18,536 nucleotides of DNA from Beroe ovata (GCA_946803715.1 CAMPET010000038.1:391059-409594), one strand, 5' to 3'. Shown: positions 8,310-16,041, counted from the first letter of the stretch. Made by a program: numbers and translations. The notes: generated from the letters alone by a model not told the origin.

Positions 8310-8394
8310 GGCCGGAACAGGCCTGTTTTTGCCGGATGTTATCTGTCCACTGTTTCTTGCGCGCGGCGCGCGCGCCTTCATCGAAGGCCGAAAC
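8310..8394 (+). mobile_element. Partial family A element
   Basis: Carries GCCGGATGTTATCTGTCC, then a CG-rich run, then CTTCATCGAAGGCCGAAAC, which is one arm of the A hairpin. It lacks a proper second arm and joins directly to a family B fragment at 8395. A short GGCCGGAACAGGCCTG inverted motif marks its left edge. Confidence 0.7.
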
Positions 8395-8532
8395 CTGCGT
8401 GACCCAAATACTTCGCGCGCGCCGCGCCATGGCCATGCGGCGCGCGTACCGTCTCATTTATATTTATATAACGACTCTTCAATTTTAGCTTAGTTCACTC
8501 ATGAGTAGAACAGGGCGTGCAACGTGTGCACA
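8395..8532 (+). mobile_element. Family B element, copy B4 (5' truncated)
   Basis: Starts within the B sequence at CTGCGTGACCCAAATAC, lacking the TGTTCCCGCG end, and ends normally with AACGTGTGCACA. It contains a CGCGCCATGGCCATGCGGCG palindrome and an AT-rich insertion not seen in other copies. The junction with the half A element at 8394 looks like a recombination or insertion-deletion point. Confidence 0.75.
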
Positions 8533-8664
8533 CGATGAAAGCATTGCATTGTCAGATTTTATCTGACCTCTGCTCTAGCGCGGCCCGGCGCGCGCGCCTT
8601 CAAATTCATCGAAGGGGGCCTGTTCCGGCCTTCGATGAAGGCGAGCGAGAAACTCAGAAACAGG

Positions 8665-8866
8665 TGTTCCCGCGCTGCGTGACCCAAATACTCCGCGCGC
8701 GCTGCGCGTCTCCGTGGTCATGGTTTTTCCTTTCTACGACTTTTCAGTTCACTGAGTAGAACTTGTCGATCGATGATAGCCCCTGTCGAGAATTTCGTTT
8801 TGCGCGCGCGCGGCTCAAACTAGCATCGCCAGACAAAGTAGAACAGGGGCGCGCAACGTGTGCACA
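8665..8866 (+). mobile_element. Family B element, copy B5, nested in A2 and carrying C2
   Basis: Full B ends (TGTTCCCGCGCTGCG and GCGCAACGTGTGCACA) are separated by an inserted C element. The exact 8-bp repeat GAAACAGG flanks B5 at 8657-8664 and 8867-8874. Without the insert it is about the length of B1. Confidence 0.88.
8763..8836 (+). mobile_element. Family C element, copy C2, nested in B5
   Basis: A 74-bp element with ends TTGTCGATCGATGATAG and GCATCGCCAGACAA. The exact 8-bp repeat AGTAGAAC lies at 8755-8762 and 8837-8844; that sequence occurs once in the other B copies. It is an internally shortened relative of C1 and the youngest layer of the nest. Confidence 0.92.
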
Positions 8867-8941
8867 GAAACAGGCCAGGTAACATCTGAAAAATACAAAT
8901 GAAAGCACAGCATGGCACCTGTCCTGAGCTGTGCACAGGTC

Positions 8942-9066
8942 TTGTCAGATTTTATCTGACCTCAGTTTCTCGCGCGCGGCGCGCGCGCCTTCATCGAAGG
9001 CCGAAACAGGCCTGTTTCGGCCTTCGATGAAGGCGCGCGAGAAACAGGTCAGGTAACATCTGACTA
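8942..9066 (-). mobile_element. Family A hairpin element, copy A3 (reverse of A1)
   Basis: A 125-bp element in the opposite orientation to A1: here the TTTATCTGACCTCAG arm is on the left and the CAGGTCAGGTAACATC arm on the right. The core 8982-9039 is a perfect 58-bp palindrome with its centre between 9010 and 9011. The direct repeat CACAGGTC flanks it at 8934-8941 and 9067-9074. The right end reads CTGACTA, not CTGACAA. Confidence 0.88.
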
Positions 9067-9122
9067 CACAGGTCAGGTGCGAGAAACAAATTTAATTTCA
9101 CATGAAAAACAGTGTTTTTGGT

Positions 9123-9207
9123 TTTCAGATGTTACCTGACCTGTTCATCATCATGTTAGGAACAGGTCAGATTAAGAACAGGTCAGATTACAGGTCAGAT
9201 TGCATCG
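9123..9207 (+). repeat. Decayed family A end motifs
   Basis: TTCAGATGTTACCTGACCTG is followed by three copies of an ACAGGTCAGATTA-like motif. These are fragments of the A-family arms without a full hairpin, probably remains of one or more further insertions. Confidence 0.55.
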
Positions 9208-9872
9208 CCCTAAAAGTAATCCGTGGCCGTCCAAAAAGTGACCTGAGCAATAGCTATTACCCGCACCACTCCCCATTCAAATCACTTTTATTTGAAATTG
9301 AATCACTTTTGACACAAAAATGGTCGATTCCTGGTCCGAGCCTGTAGGGCTCAAAACATGAGTTTTTGTCTGACAAAATGCATTTACAATGAAGTTGAAC
9401 TTGAAGGTTGAAGTATTTCAAATTGAACAAGTTTTAGTTAAGTTACAAACTCAAAGTTTGAACATGAAAAGATTGAAAACTTAATCATGATCAAAACTAT
9501 AATCAATCAATATCATGATCATAAAGTATCAGTTATATCCTATACTGCAGGATTATAACTGCAGGATTTATAAGTATAACTGTTTATGTGCAATTGTTAA
9601 TGCGCAATTGTATCATGTTATTTAATTTTTCCATTCCGACTCGGAGCCCACTCCCTGATAGGGCATCACAAGCAATAACTTCCCACTTATTCGGCCTGTA
9701 TGCGGATATGCGAATAAAATTGAATGATGCAATTAAATTTGAAGTTTGACAGACTTTGGAATTGGAAAATATGCAAGTGGGACTTCAAGTTGAAGGGACG
9801 GGTTTCTTTTTGCCTCAGGTCGTGGGTAAAACCCAGCGTCCCTTCTACAGCTAGGGTATCGGCAAGGGAATN
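9208..9872. other. AT-rich intergenic stretch, no gene recognised
   Basis: No supported gene. It contains short imperfect repeats (TCATGATCAAAACT near 9485, ATCATGATCAT near 9512) and two CTGCAGGATT motifs (9545 and 9560). The stretch ends at the N at 9872, where the retrotransposon endonuclease frame begins. Confidence 0.5.
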
Positions 9873-11020
9873 ACTGTTGGATTGGCTTCAAAATCACTCC
9901 AAGCCTTGTCCTTAGCCCTCCTGCTTCTTTTCAACAAAGAATTACTCCATGGTTGATTTTTGCTACTCTTCAAGGGGACTGCTCCTGTAATTTCAGCCAT
10001 TTTTGATGCTACTTCATCCCACATCTCTGCACTTGTCAAGCAATCTGAACTGTAATTCCAATCAATCTGATATGATAAGGCCACCAACTGCTCAGGTGAG
10101 GCTTTGCTCCAATCTTTTGAAACTTTTTCTCTTGGACACTGATGTGGAGGAATGTTGTCAGTATGAAGGTTCAAATCCACAAGAATACTCATATGATCAC
10201 TTTTTCCAAGTTTAGAGACAATCTTGAAATCTGTTATAGCAGCATCATTTGTACTGAAGATCTGATCAAGAGTACTTTCCTGGAGATTACCATTAAAATT
10301 ACGCCTCCTTGTTATTTCATTGGTAATGGACCATGAGAAACCACTCTTTTGCATGATATCAAGGAAGTTCATTTGATTGGTCAGAGATCTATTGCTCGTC
10401 TGCTGTGGAGCTGCCACTGAACCAGTGATCCAGTTGACATCTGGGAGATTGAAGTCCCCAACAATTATTGTTTCTTCATTCAGCTTGGACAGTTTCTCCA
10501 AGTTGGCATTCAAACAGTCCAGCTGTTGATCATTCAAGCATTGTGATCTATAAACACATGCTATGTTAATAAGACCTATACTGGTCTCCAATTCAATTGA
10601 AATAGAGTCAGGTACATCAAAACTATCAACTCTGCAGCATTTCAGTTTCTCGTGCACATAAATGATGGAACCACCTCCTCCACTACTTTCACCTAGAGTG
10701 GTATCACTGATTTTAAAGTCTCTGTCCTTTCTGAAGTGCGCATAATCAGGTATAGAAATCTCAGCATCATTGATAACACTGCAAAGATGAGTTTCATTGA
10801 CACAAATGATATCAACATTATAGAGACTGATACAACTCTTCAGCTCACTCAATTTATTGGTTATACCATTCGCGTTGCAATAGAACATCCTGAGACCCTC
10901 ACTATTACATTTTACTGAGTTGGATTTGATGTTGTCATCAAATTGACCTGGCTCCTTTCCTTCTTTCTCTTTCTCAATTCCTGCCGAACAAAAAACTGAG
11001 CTTCTCTGTCTGCTCTGCAA
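9851..11020 (-). CDS. Retrotransposon ORF2, APE-type endonuclease domain (truncated)
   Basis: The frame encodes 389 residues from the first Met, but homology starts around residue 45 (MFYCNANGI), a possible true start. The endonuclease nicks target DNA to prime reverse transcription. Visible motifs are CNANG (48-52), NETH (75-78), VYR (156-158), IVGDFNLPDVNW (186-197), LDQIF (251-255) and GKSDHMSI (272-279). These supply the Asn, Glu, Asp/Asn and Asp-His residues of the fold, so the domain looks intact. After ANPT at 9873 the frame runs into unrelated sequence (VIPLPIP, stop); the N at 9872 is the third base of a GTN codon. Members of this clade continue for hundreds more residues with the RT, absent here. 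Confidence 0.9.
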   Translation of the reverse strand: MQSRQRSSVFCSAGIEKEKEGKEPGQFDDNIKSNSVKCNSEGLRMFYCNANGITNKLSELKSCISLYNVDIICVNETHLCSVINDAEISIPDYAHFRKDRDFKISDTTLGESSGGGGSIIYVHEKLKCCRVDSFDVPDSISIELETSIGLINIACVYRSQCLNDQQLDCLNANLEKLSKLNEETIIVGDFNLPDVNWITGSVAAPQQTSNRSLTNQMNFLDIMQKSGFSWSITNEITRRRNFNGNLQESTLDQIFSTNDAAITDFKIVSKLGKSDHMSILVDLNLHTDNIPPHQCPREKVSKDWSKASPEQLVALSYQIDWNYSSDCLTSAEMWDEVASKMAEITGAVPLKSSKNQPWSNSLLKRSRRAKDKAWSDFEANPTXIPLPIP

Positions 11021-11817
11021 AGATCAAGGTTGATCCAATACTTTGCATTACCTTCACCCTCATCAGCAGTTACCATTTTTCCTCTGCCATCTCTGGTATA
11101 GTGAAGTGCTTTCTCCTTTGATGAAAGCTTAACTACCAGTGGCCGACCAACTTCCTGTCCTGATGAGTTAACTATTTTCTTTCCAGCTCTGAAGCAGGAC
11201 TCTATATCATCTGCACTTAACTCACAAGTGTCAACAAGAAATTTCATGTCAGCACGGCTGATTTCTTCTTTGTTATCTGAAGGAGGTTCTTGCACTCCTT
11301 TGATGACAATGTTACATTCTCGCTTTTTACGCTCCAAGTTGTCAACATCCATCTGGACTACAACTTGCTTGGCTAACTCCTTTGGTTTCTTTAACTCAGT
11401 TGCTTCTTTGACTTCACTTTTCAATACTGAAGCATAGGACTTAACACTATCCTTGGAGTTTGCAATAATTTCAGTTTTGACAGTAGTTAGCTCTTCTTTG
11501 ATTATTTTTCTGATCTCTTCTTTCCCTACAGCACAGGATCCACTAGTAGAGACAACTATTTCAGGAAATGATGACTTGATAAGTTTCACAGGGGTATACC
11601 TGGAGACATAACAGTATGGACATCTCCAGTCCTCAATGGCTCCTGCCATTTCTTCTGTCACACCTCTCAGATTGACACAGCAAGCATGCCACCAGTGACT
11701 GCACTCACTGCAACACAGCATAACAGCTCCATCTTCAAGATCTACACCACAGGGGCATTCATCATTTGTTCCTTTTGCATTATTGACTCTTCTTTTGGTC
11801 TTTGTCTTCCTTGTCAT
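10912..11817 (-). CDS. Retrotransposon ORF1, PHD finger and RRM-like protein
   Basis: A complete 301-residue frame from ATG to TAA. ORF1 proteins bind element RNA and act as chaperones in the ribonucleoprotein. A PHD-type zinc finger occupies residues 21-69 in C4HC3 order: C21, C23, C36, C39, H44, C47, C66, C69. A charged segment likely to be coiled coil follows (about 95-165), then an RRM-like region starting NIVIKGVQEP (about 168-178) with an RPLVVKLSS strand and a basic C-terminal end. PHD plus RRM-like ORF1 is known in CR1/L2-related elements of invertebrates. The end overlaps ORF2's frame by 109 nt, with ORF2 in the -1 frame. Confidence 0.9.
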   Translation of the reverse strand: MTRKTKTKRRVNNAKGTNDECPCGVDLEDGAVMLCCSECSHWWHACCVNLRGVTEEMAGAIEDWRCPYCYVSRYTPVKLIKSSFPEIVVSTSGSCAVGKEEIRKIIKEELTTVKTEIIANSKDSVKSYASVLKSEVKEATELKKPKELAKQVVVQMDVDNLERKKRECNIVIKGVQEPPSDNKEEISRADMKFLVDTCELSADDIESCFRAGKKIVNSSGQEVGRPLVVKLSSKEKALHYTRDGRGKMVTADEGEGNAKYWINLDLCRADREAQFFVRQELRKRKKERSQVNLMTTSNPTQ

Positions 11818-12062
11818 GACTCAGTTATCACAAAGAAAAAAAAAAAGGCAAAATATAATAATCCAGATCCAGCCAGCGAAAAAAATCGCTCGAACATTGA
11901 ACATATCAATGTTCGTTGAAACGTAGCTCGATGCTATCAACTGTTTGTATCGGGTCTTCACGTTCTCCTCCAAAATTGTCGATCTGAAGTCATAACAATC
12001 GATGAAAACCAAAACCTGGACGATGTATGAGTTTCATTTTCGCGCGCACGAAATTCCCACGC
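11818..12062 (-). other. Presumed 5' untranslated region of the retrotransposon
   Basis: Lies between the ORF1 start and the N at 12063. It contains a pyrimidine-rich run just upstream of the ORF1 ATG (11830-11846) and no long frame. Its outer boundary is set only by the N and by the end of the KLHL 3' sequence. Confidence 0.5.
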
Positions 12063-12078
12063 NATCCATCTCTCCATT

Positions 12079-12234
12079 TCACAGAGTCCCACTTGCTGTG
12101 ATCGTTCCCGAATAAGGCAGGGGTGGGCCAGACGACAGAGTTGTGAACTGTGACCCGTTGCAACCAGAGGTTGAAGAGGAGTTGATATCCCAAACTATGA
12201 GATCGCTGTTCGAGACACCACCGCATATTAACAC
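12079..12234 (-). CDS. KLHL: KLHL exon 9, last Kelch blade and stop
   Basis: The acceptor is TCAAAATCAG. It encodes VLICGGVSNSDLIVWDINS and ends PYSGTITASGTL before TGA at 12079-12081. No polyadenylation signal lies between the stop and the N at 12063. Confidence 0.92.
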   Translation of the reverse strand: MLICGGVSNSDLIVWDINSSSTSGCNGSQFTTLSSGPPLPYSGTITASGTL

Positions 12235-15200
12235 CTGATTTTGATAATATTATAATTGGAGAATGAGGCTGGGAATTTATCATTGGTGGAAAGCAACTCT
12301 TGATTCTGCGAGATGGACCACTCACCTGGTTCGATTGAGTAAGGGTACAGCCGAAATATCCCACTTTGATAGGGAGATGTGTCCAGTGAGACCACTTGTT
12401 ATTCCGCAAGTCCAGCCGCTCTATGGACGAGGTGTAGCCTTGTGGCGTGTAGCCACCGATAGCATACACGTGGTTCTGATTAGGAGAAATTGGTATTGAG
12501 ATACAGAACTTTCCCAGAATTTGAATTGCAGTCGCCTCTTATTCTTGAAGCATATGTGAATGAGCTTGGTTCGTTGGAAACTATGCACGCTTCGGCCCAG
12601 GAAATATTTCCGAGCCATTAATTCAATTTTTCTGTTATTTGTCGCATTTTTTACATCTTACCTCCAGTGACACCAGAGCAAAGCCTCTTCTCCCGATTTC
12701 GAGGGGCACTCCTTTTCTCCAGAAGCCTTGTCTGGGGTCATACAGTTCGACAGCTGTCATGTCAACACACTGCCCACCCACACCGCCAGCTACAACTGAA
12801 ATACGGACGTGTTTAGTGAGTTGTTATAGAGAGGGGATACGGGGTATGTTACCAGTATCAGATACCGGTTAAAACAGAAGTCTTCTGTCAGAAGATTATT
12901 AAGAGACTTCATTGACCAGTCGATATTTCTCGATCCCAATAACAACGTGTACCTATTTGATCAGGCGTAGCCACTGCTGCACAAGATCTCCGTGGATTGT
13001 GGAGGGACGCCACCTCAAGCCACCTCATGGAGACGTCTAGCATCTCCATTGAGCTGATGAAGGAGTGTGTGTCGTTGGTGCCTGCTCCTACATAAACATT
13101 GTTGTTGAGGAGAGCTCCACACAGGTGGTTCCTGGGGTGCAACATTCCTGGGAGTTCCTGCCATTCGCCTGTATATGCGTCATACCTGACAGGAACACGT
13201 TACAAACTCCCAGTATCTCATAACCATAAGTGTTCACTGTCATATTATAGAAATAACACCCACCTCTCAACATTGTTGATGTGGTTGGAGCCGTTACTAC
13301 CTCCCGCTATAATGACGTCACGACCCCGCCCTATCGCCACGTGGTCTCTCCGCTGGGTGTGAGGCTGGCACAGAGAGTGCCAATCTGGACCAGGGGGTGG
13401 CGGAGAGGAGGGAGGAGAATGAGGGGACGTGGAGTGGGTCAGTTGTGTCAAGTCACAACCCCACGTTTTAGACCAAATAGAGCTTTCCTGGTGTCCTGAA
13501 AGTTTCAATTATTGGCCAGTTTATTGTTGACGGGTGATATGCGATCGCTATGCCGTACTTTCTTATCAATTATGAGTAACACTGGAACAGTTCTCCCTAC
13601 CTCCAATTACGATAGCCATGTGTCTGACCACTTTTCTCCGGGCTGGATTGCGTGGTGGGCCGGGCACGGTGCACACATTCCTATCATCCAAGTGTCGGAG
13701 GAGGAGAGAGTCTAGGTCCGGCACTTCACACTTCCTGGTTATAGCTCGCACTATGTCCTTCGTTCCAAACAGGTGAAACCTGCAACATGGCGCGAATTAT
13801 AGATAGGAGAGAAACAGCTCCAGATTCGATAGGGGGCCAAACCGAAGTAAAACCACAAAGGCGCGTAACTGCGAACTAAGTTCAGACTTCGGCGAGAATT
13901 TTTGTGGAAGTTGGCGGAAGAAATTGTTTCAAACGCCCCAGACCCCTGATGTTTTGTTCTTCAATGACTGCTAACAGGAATAGTAAAACTATGATAAGAA
14001 GTCGAGAAATCGTGGGTATCTTGTTATTCCACTCTTTGTTATTGCATAATGATTACAATGAACTGATATGGACCGTGCTAGGCTACATGGATGACACTGA
14101 TGATTAGATAAGATAGTGCAGTTGCCTGTTATGACGAACGAGTCCTCCATTCGTCACAGAGGCCTGACGGTCTATATACTGGTGTCAACGCACACCTATT
14201 ACCTACATCAGAGTTATGCAGTGGTTTCGGCAAGTTATGGCGAGTGAATCCTCCATTCGTCACAGAGACCTGTTATGACGTACTGTAAACTGGTGTCAAC
14301 GCATTCCTACGTAAGAGTTCTGCAGGGGTGTCAGCAAGTTATGACGAATGAGTATCCTATTCGTCACAGACACCTGTTATGACGTACTGTAAACTGGTGT
14401 CAGCGCATTCCTACGTCAGAGTTATGCAGTGGTGTCAGCAAGTTATGACGAATGAGTCCCGCATTCGTCACAGGGACCTGTCATGACGCACCACAAACTG
14501 GTGTCAACTGTCAACGCATTCCTACGTAACAGTTATGTAGTGGTGTCAGCAAGTTATGACGAATGATTATCCCATTCGTCACAGAAACCTGTTATGACGT
14601 ACTGTAAACTGGTGTCAACGCATTCCTACGTAAGAGTTCTGCAGTGGTGTCAGCAAGTTATGACGAATGAGTATCCTATTCGTCACAGACACCTGTTATG
14701 ACGTACTGTAAATTGGTGTCATCGCATTCCTACGTCAGAGTAATGCAATGGTGTCAGTAAGTTTGCTATGACGAAAGAGTTCCCCATTCGTAAAAGAGAC
14801 CTGTTAGCCTTATAAGAGTAGTGTTCGATGTGGCAATTCGCATGAGTATGGACTAGGACATCCAGGAAATGAAGAAATCCAGGAAATGGTACAGAGAAGG
14901 AAGGCAGTATTCGCACCTGACGGAGTGAAGGAGTTTCCCCATTTCCTCCTTCCTCCTGTGAGGATCATGCTGGAACCACCTCGTCAGCGCATCCAACACC
15001 TCACTCTCCCGTGAAACGTGCAGCACATCATCACCCAGGAGACACGATAACCGATCAGAATCCAACTGTAGAAACTGCTCGCTGCCCCACACGGCTGAGA
15101 AATGTTTCAGTGCGTACTTCTTAGCCTCAGCTGCGGCTATGTTGCACGAGTAAAGATCAGATAGCTTCCACACGGCGAGACAGTTGTCCGAGGTGATGTG

Positions 15201-16006
15201 TGACGTCATACACTTCAGCGCGAGGACCTTGAGTTCTGCCAGGTCCATCATATCGGCTGCAGCTAGGACACCCGTCACGTCCTCACCTATCGGAGGAGGA
15301 GGGCGTGGTGAGAGAAGACTGAGGAGTGTGGTTAGAGAGGACTGAGGAGTGTGGTTAAGGGAGGTGAGGAGGGTGTGGTTAGGGGGGGGTAAAGAGGGCG
15401 TGGATAGAGGAGAGAAGGGTTTGGTCAGGGGAGGTAGGCAGGTGTGGTTAGAGGAGGATAATAGTGGCATGATATGATTGAGTAGAATTGTTTCCCACCT
15501 TGTATACGTATCTTGTCATTGTAGATGAATCCCACTACAATTTCTAGAGTTCTCAGTGATATACCCGTGAGGTGTATCTCTGTTGACCAGCTCTCTTTAG
15601 TTCCACACATGAACATAGCCCTGAAGTAGGGACACCGGGCAGCCAGGACCACCTTGTGCGCGCTCACCTGACCCCCATCATCACCCCCCGCTTCTAGGAT
15701 GACGTCACAGAATAGTGCACTCCTCCGCAAACGTCCCAACTGTTTGAACGCAGAGTTGAGGTGCTCAGGAGATTGCTCCGTGTCTAAGAGGGATAGGGAA
15801 GAGGGTAAGTTTTAGAACTGGGTTAATTAATCTCATGAAATAGAGGGGGGGGGCATATTTCAATGGTAGCAAACAATATAGGAGTGGAGGATCATCTACA
15901 CTGAACATCACAATACTCGATCACATCAACTCTCACCTGATTCTATGAATCTGCGTTTTGATTGGTGAGCTGGCCTGCTGTCTTGTCTGTGCAAAACAAC
16001 TGACAT
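12079..16006 (-). CDS. KLHL: BTB-BACK-Kelch protein (KLHL family), Cullin-3 adaptor
   Basis: Nine coding exons splice in phase to 602 residues plus TGA: 15937-16006, 15499-15783, 14917-15286, 13601-13779, 13264-13495, 12953-13185, 12662-12795, 12326-12475 and 12079-12234. KLHL proteins join Cullin-3 through BTB and BACK and present substrates held by the Kelch propeller for ubiquitination. BTB spans about residues 36-140 (CDVILEAGG, SAHKVVLAARCPYFRAMF), BACK about 145-250 (ADMMDLAELKVLALKCM, HFSAVWGSEQFLQL). Six Kelch blades are marked IVIGG, VIIAGG, VYVGAG, IVVAGG, VYAIGG and VLICGG. The length is normal for the family. All introns are GT-AG, mostly 78-212 bp with one of 1137 bp. The closest vertebrate KLHL cannot be named from sequence alone. 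A retrotransposon abuts it 16 bases past the stop. Confidence 0.95.
12326..12475 (-). CDS. KLHL: KLHL exon 8, Kelch blade 5
   Basis: 150 nt, phase 0 at both ends, acceptor CTCCTAATCAG, donor GTGAGT. It encodes NHVYAIGGYTPQG, then IERLDLRNNKWSHW, a textbook Kelch blade with the GG pair and the spaced Tyr and Trp. Confidence 0.95.
12662..12795 (-). CDS. KLHL: KLHL exon 7, Kelch blade 4
   Basis: 134 nt, acceptor CGTATTTCAG, donor GTAAGA. It completes a Val codon, then reads VAGGVGGQ and VELYDPRQGFWRKG and ends at ALVSLE in phase 0. Confidence 0.94.
12953..13185 (-). CDS. KLHL: KLHL exon 6, Kelch blades 2-3
   Basis: 233 nt, acceptor TTCCTGTCAG, donor GTACAC. It reads YDAYTGEWQELPGMLHPRNH, then VYVGAGTND and MRWLEVASLHNPR. 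The blade-3 diglycine is GAG, a common variant. Confidence 0.94.
13264..13495 (-). CDS. KLHL: KLHL exon 5, Kelch blades 1-2
   Basis: 232 nt from acceptor GAAACTTTCAG to donor GTGGGT. The upstream acceptor completes the diglycine IVIGG and adds a Ser/Pro-rich loop before DWHSLCQPHTQRRDHV and VIIAGGSNGSN. A second acceptor (TGGTCCAG) at 13385-13392 would start the exon at 13384, also in frame and 111 nt shorter, but it would change IVIGG to IVIGD. I prefer the longer form. Confidence 0.82.
13601..13779 (-). CDS. KLHL: KLHL exon 4, end of BACK and linker to Kelch
   Basis: 179 nt, acceptor CATGTTGCAG, donor GTAGGG. It joins exon 3 to give HSVRFHLFGTKDIVRAITRK and ends RRKVVRHMAIVIG, the first strand of the propeller. 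Confidence 0.9.
13780..14916. other. KLHL intron 3 (1137 bp)
   Basis: The longest intron of the gene. Its 3' part (13780-14110) has no recognisable feature; the rest is mostly the 104-bp tandem array listed separately. Confidence 0.8.
14124..14812. repeat. 104-bp tandem repeat array in KLHL intron
   Basis: Seven copies of ATTCGTCACAG or a close variant occur at 14149, 14255, 14359, 14463, 14574, 14678 and 14785, spaced 104-111 bp. Each full unit carries the inverted pair TGACGAAT / ATTCGTCA around a 7-9 base spacer, then CCTGTTATGACGTACTG and a GGTGTCAACGCATTCCTACG block. Units starting 14255-14359 closely resemble those at 14574-14678, showing a three-unit (about 319 bp) higher-order duplication. 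The outer copies are the most diverged, as in most minisatellites. Confidence 0.93.
14917..15286 (-). CDS. KLHL: KLHL exon 3, end of BTB and BACK domain
   Basis: 370 nt, acceptor CCTCCGATAG, donor GTGCGA. It begins GEDVTGVLAAADMMDLAELK and continues with NCLAVWKLSDLYSC, HFSAVWGSEQFLQL and the 3-box/BACK helices through ESEVLDALTRWFQHD to HSVR. Confidence 0.94.
15287..15498. repeat. KLHL intron 2 with purine-rich imperfect repeats
   Basis: A 212-bp intron. Most of 15300-15460 is made of imperfect GAGGAGTGTGGTTAG-like units, which on the transcribed strand form a long pyrimidine tract leading to the exon 3 acceptor. The minus-strand frame stays open through much of it, but 212 is not a multiple of three, so retaining it would shift the frame. 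Confidence 0.75.
15499..15783 (-). CDS. KLHL: KLHL exon 2, BTB domain
   Basis: 285 nt, acceptor ATCCCTCTTAG, donor GTGGGA. It reads EHLNSAFKQLGRLRRSALFC, then DVILEAGG, SAHKVVLAARCPYFRAMF and TLEIVVGFIYNDKIRI. This is the BTB dimerisation and Cullin-3-binding fold. Confidence 0.95.
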
Positions 16007-16038
16007 GATCACCAACTGCTATATCTGGTGCATAATAC
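15937..16038 (-). CDS. KLHL: KLHL exon 1 with start codon
   Basis: The ATG is at 16004-16006, chosen because it is in frame with exon 2 and an in-frame TAG lies five codons upstream. It encodes MSVVLHRQDSRPAHQSKRRF plus IES and one base; donor GTGAGA. A good acceptor (CTCATTGCAG) at 16039-16048 suggests an upstream non-coding exon. The 5' leader part (16007-16038) contains a four-codon upstream frame, ATGCACCAGATATAG, out of frame with the start. Confidence 0.85.
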
Positions 16039-16041
16039 CTG

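Larger units (their letters stand above)
8544..8898 (+). mobile_element. Family A element, copy A2, split by a nested B5
   Basis: The left part (8544-8664) begins TTGCATTGTCAGATTTTATC and includes a decayed hairpin with CTTCAAATTCATCGAAGG and CCTTCGATGAAGGCG. The right part (8867-8898) continues with GAAACAGGCCAGGTAACATC, the A-family right end. A direct repeat ATGAAAGCA flanks the whole (8535-8543 and 8899-8907). Removing B5 and one copy of its target duplication restores a standard A layout. Confidence 0.8.
9873..12062 (-). mobile_element. CR1/L2-like non-LTR retrotransposon, 5' half
   Basis: On the minus strand the order is a presumed 5' untranslated region (about 11818-12062), ORF1 (10912-11817), then the endonuclease part of ORF2 (to about 9873). 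The reverse transcriptase and 3' end are missing. Losing the 3' end while keeping the 5' end is the reverse of normal target-primed truncation. Single Ns bound it on both sides (9872 and 12063), so it may be a misplaced or clipped contig. Alternatives are a deletion or recombination between elements. Confidence 0.8.

Noticed and set aside
13904-14107. 67-codon plus-strand frame
   Set aside because: It lies in the KLHL intron on the opposite strand, with no homology and no splice evidence.
14124-14812. Regular repeats with inner palindromes resembling a CRISPR array
   Set aside because: The period is 104 bp with conserved, not unique, spacers, in an intron of an animal gene. It is a minisatellite.
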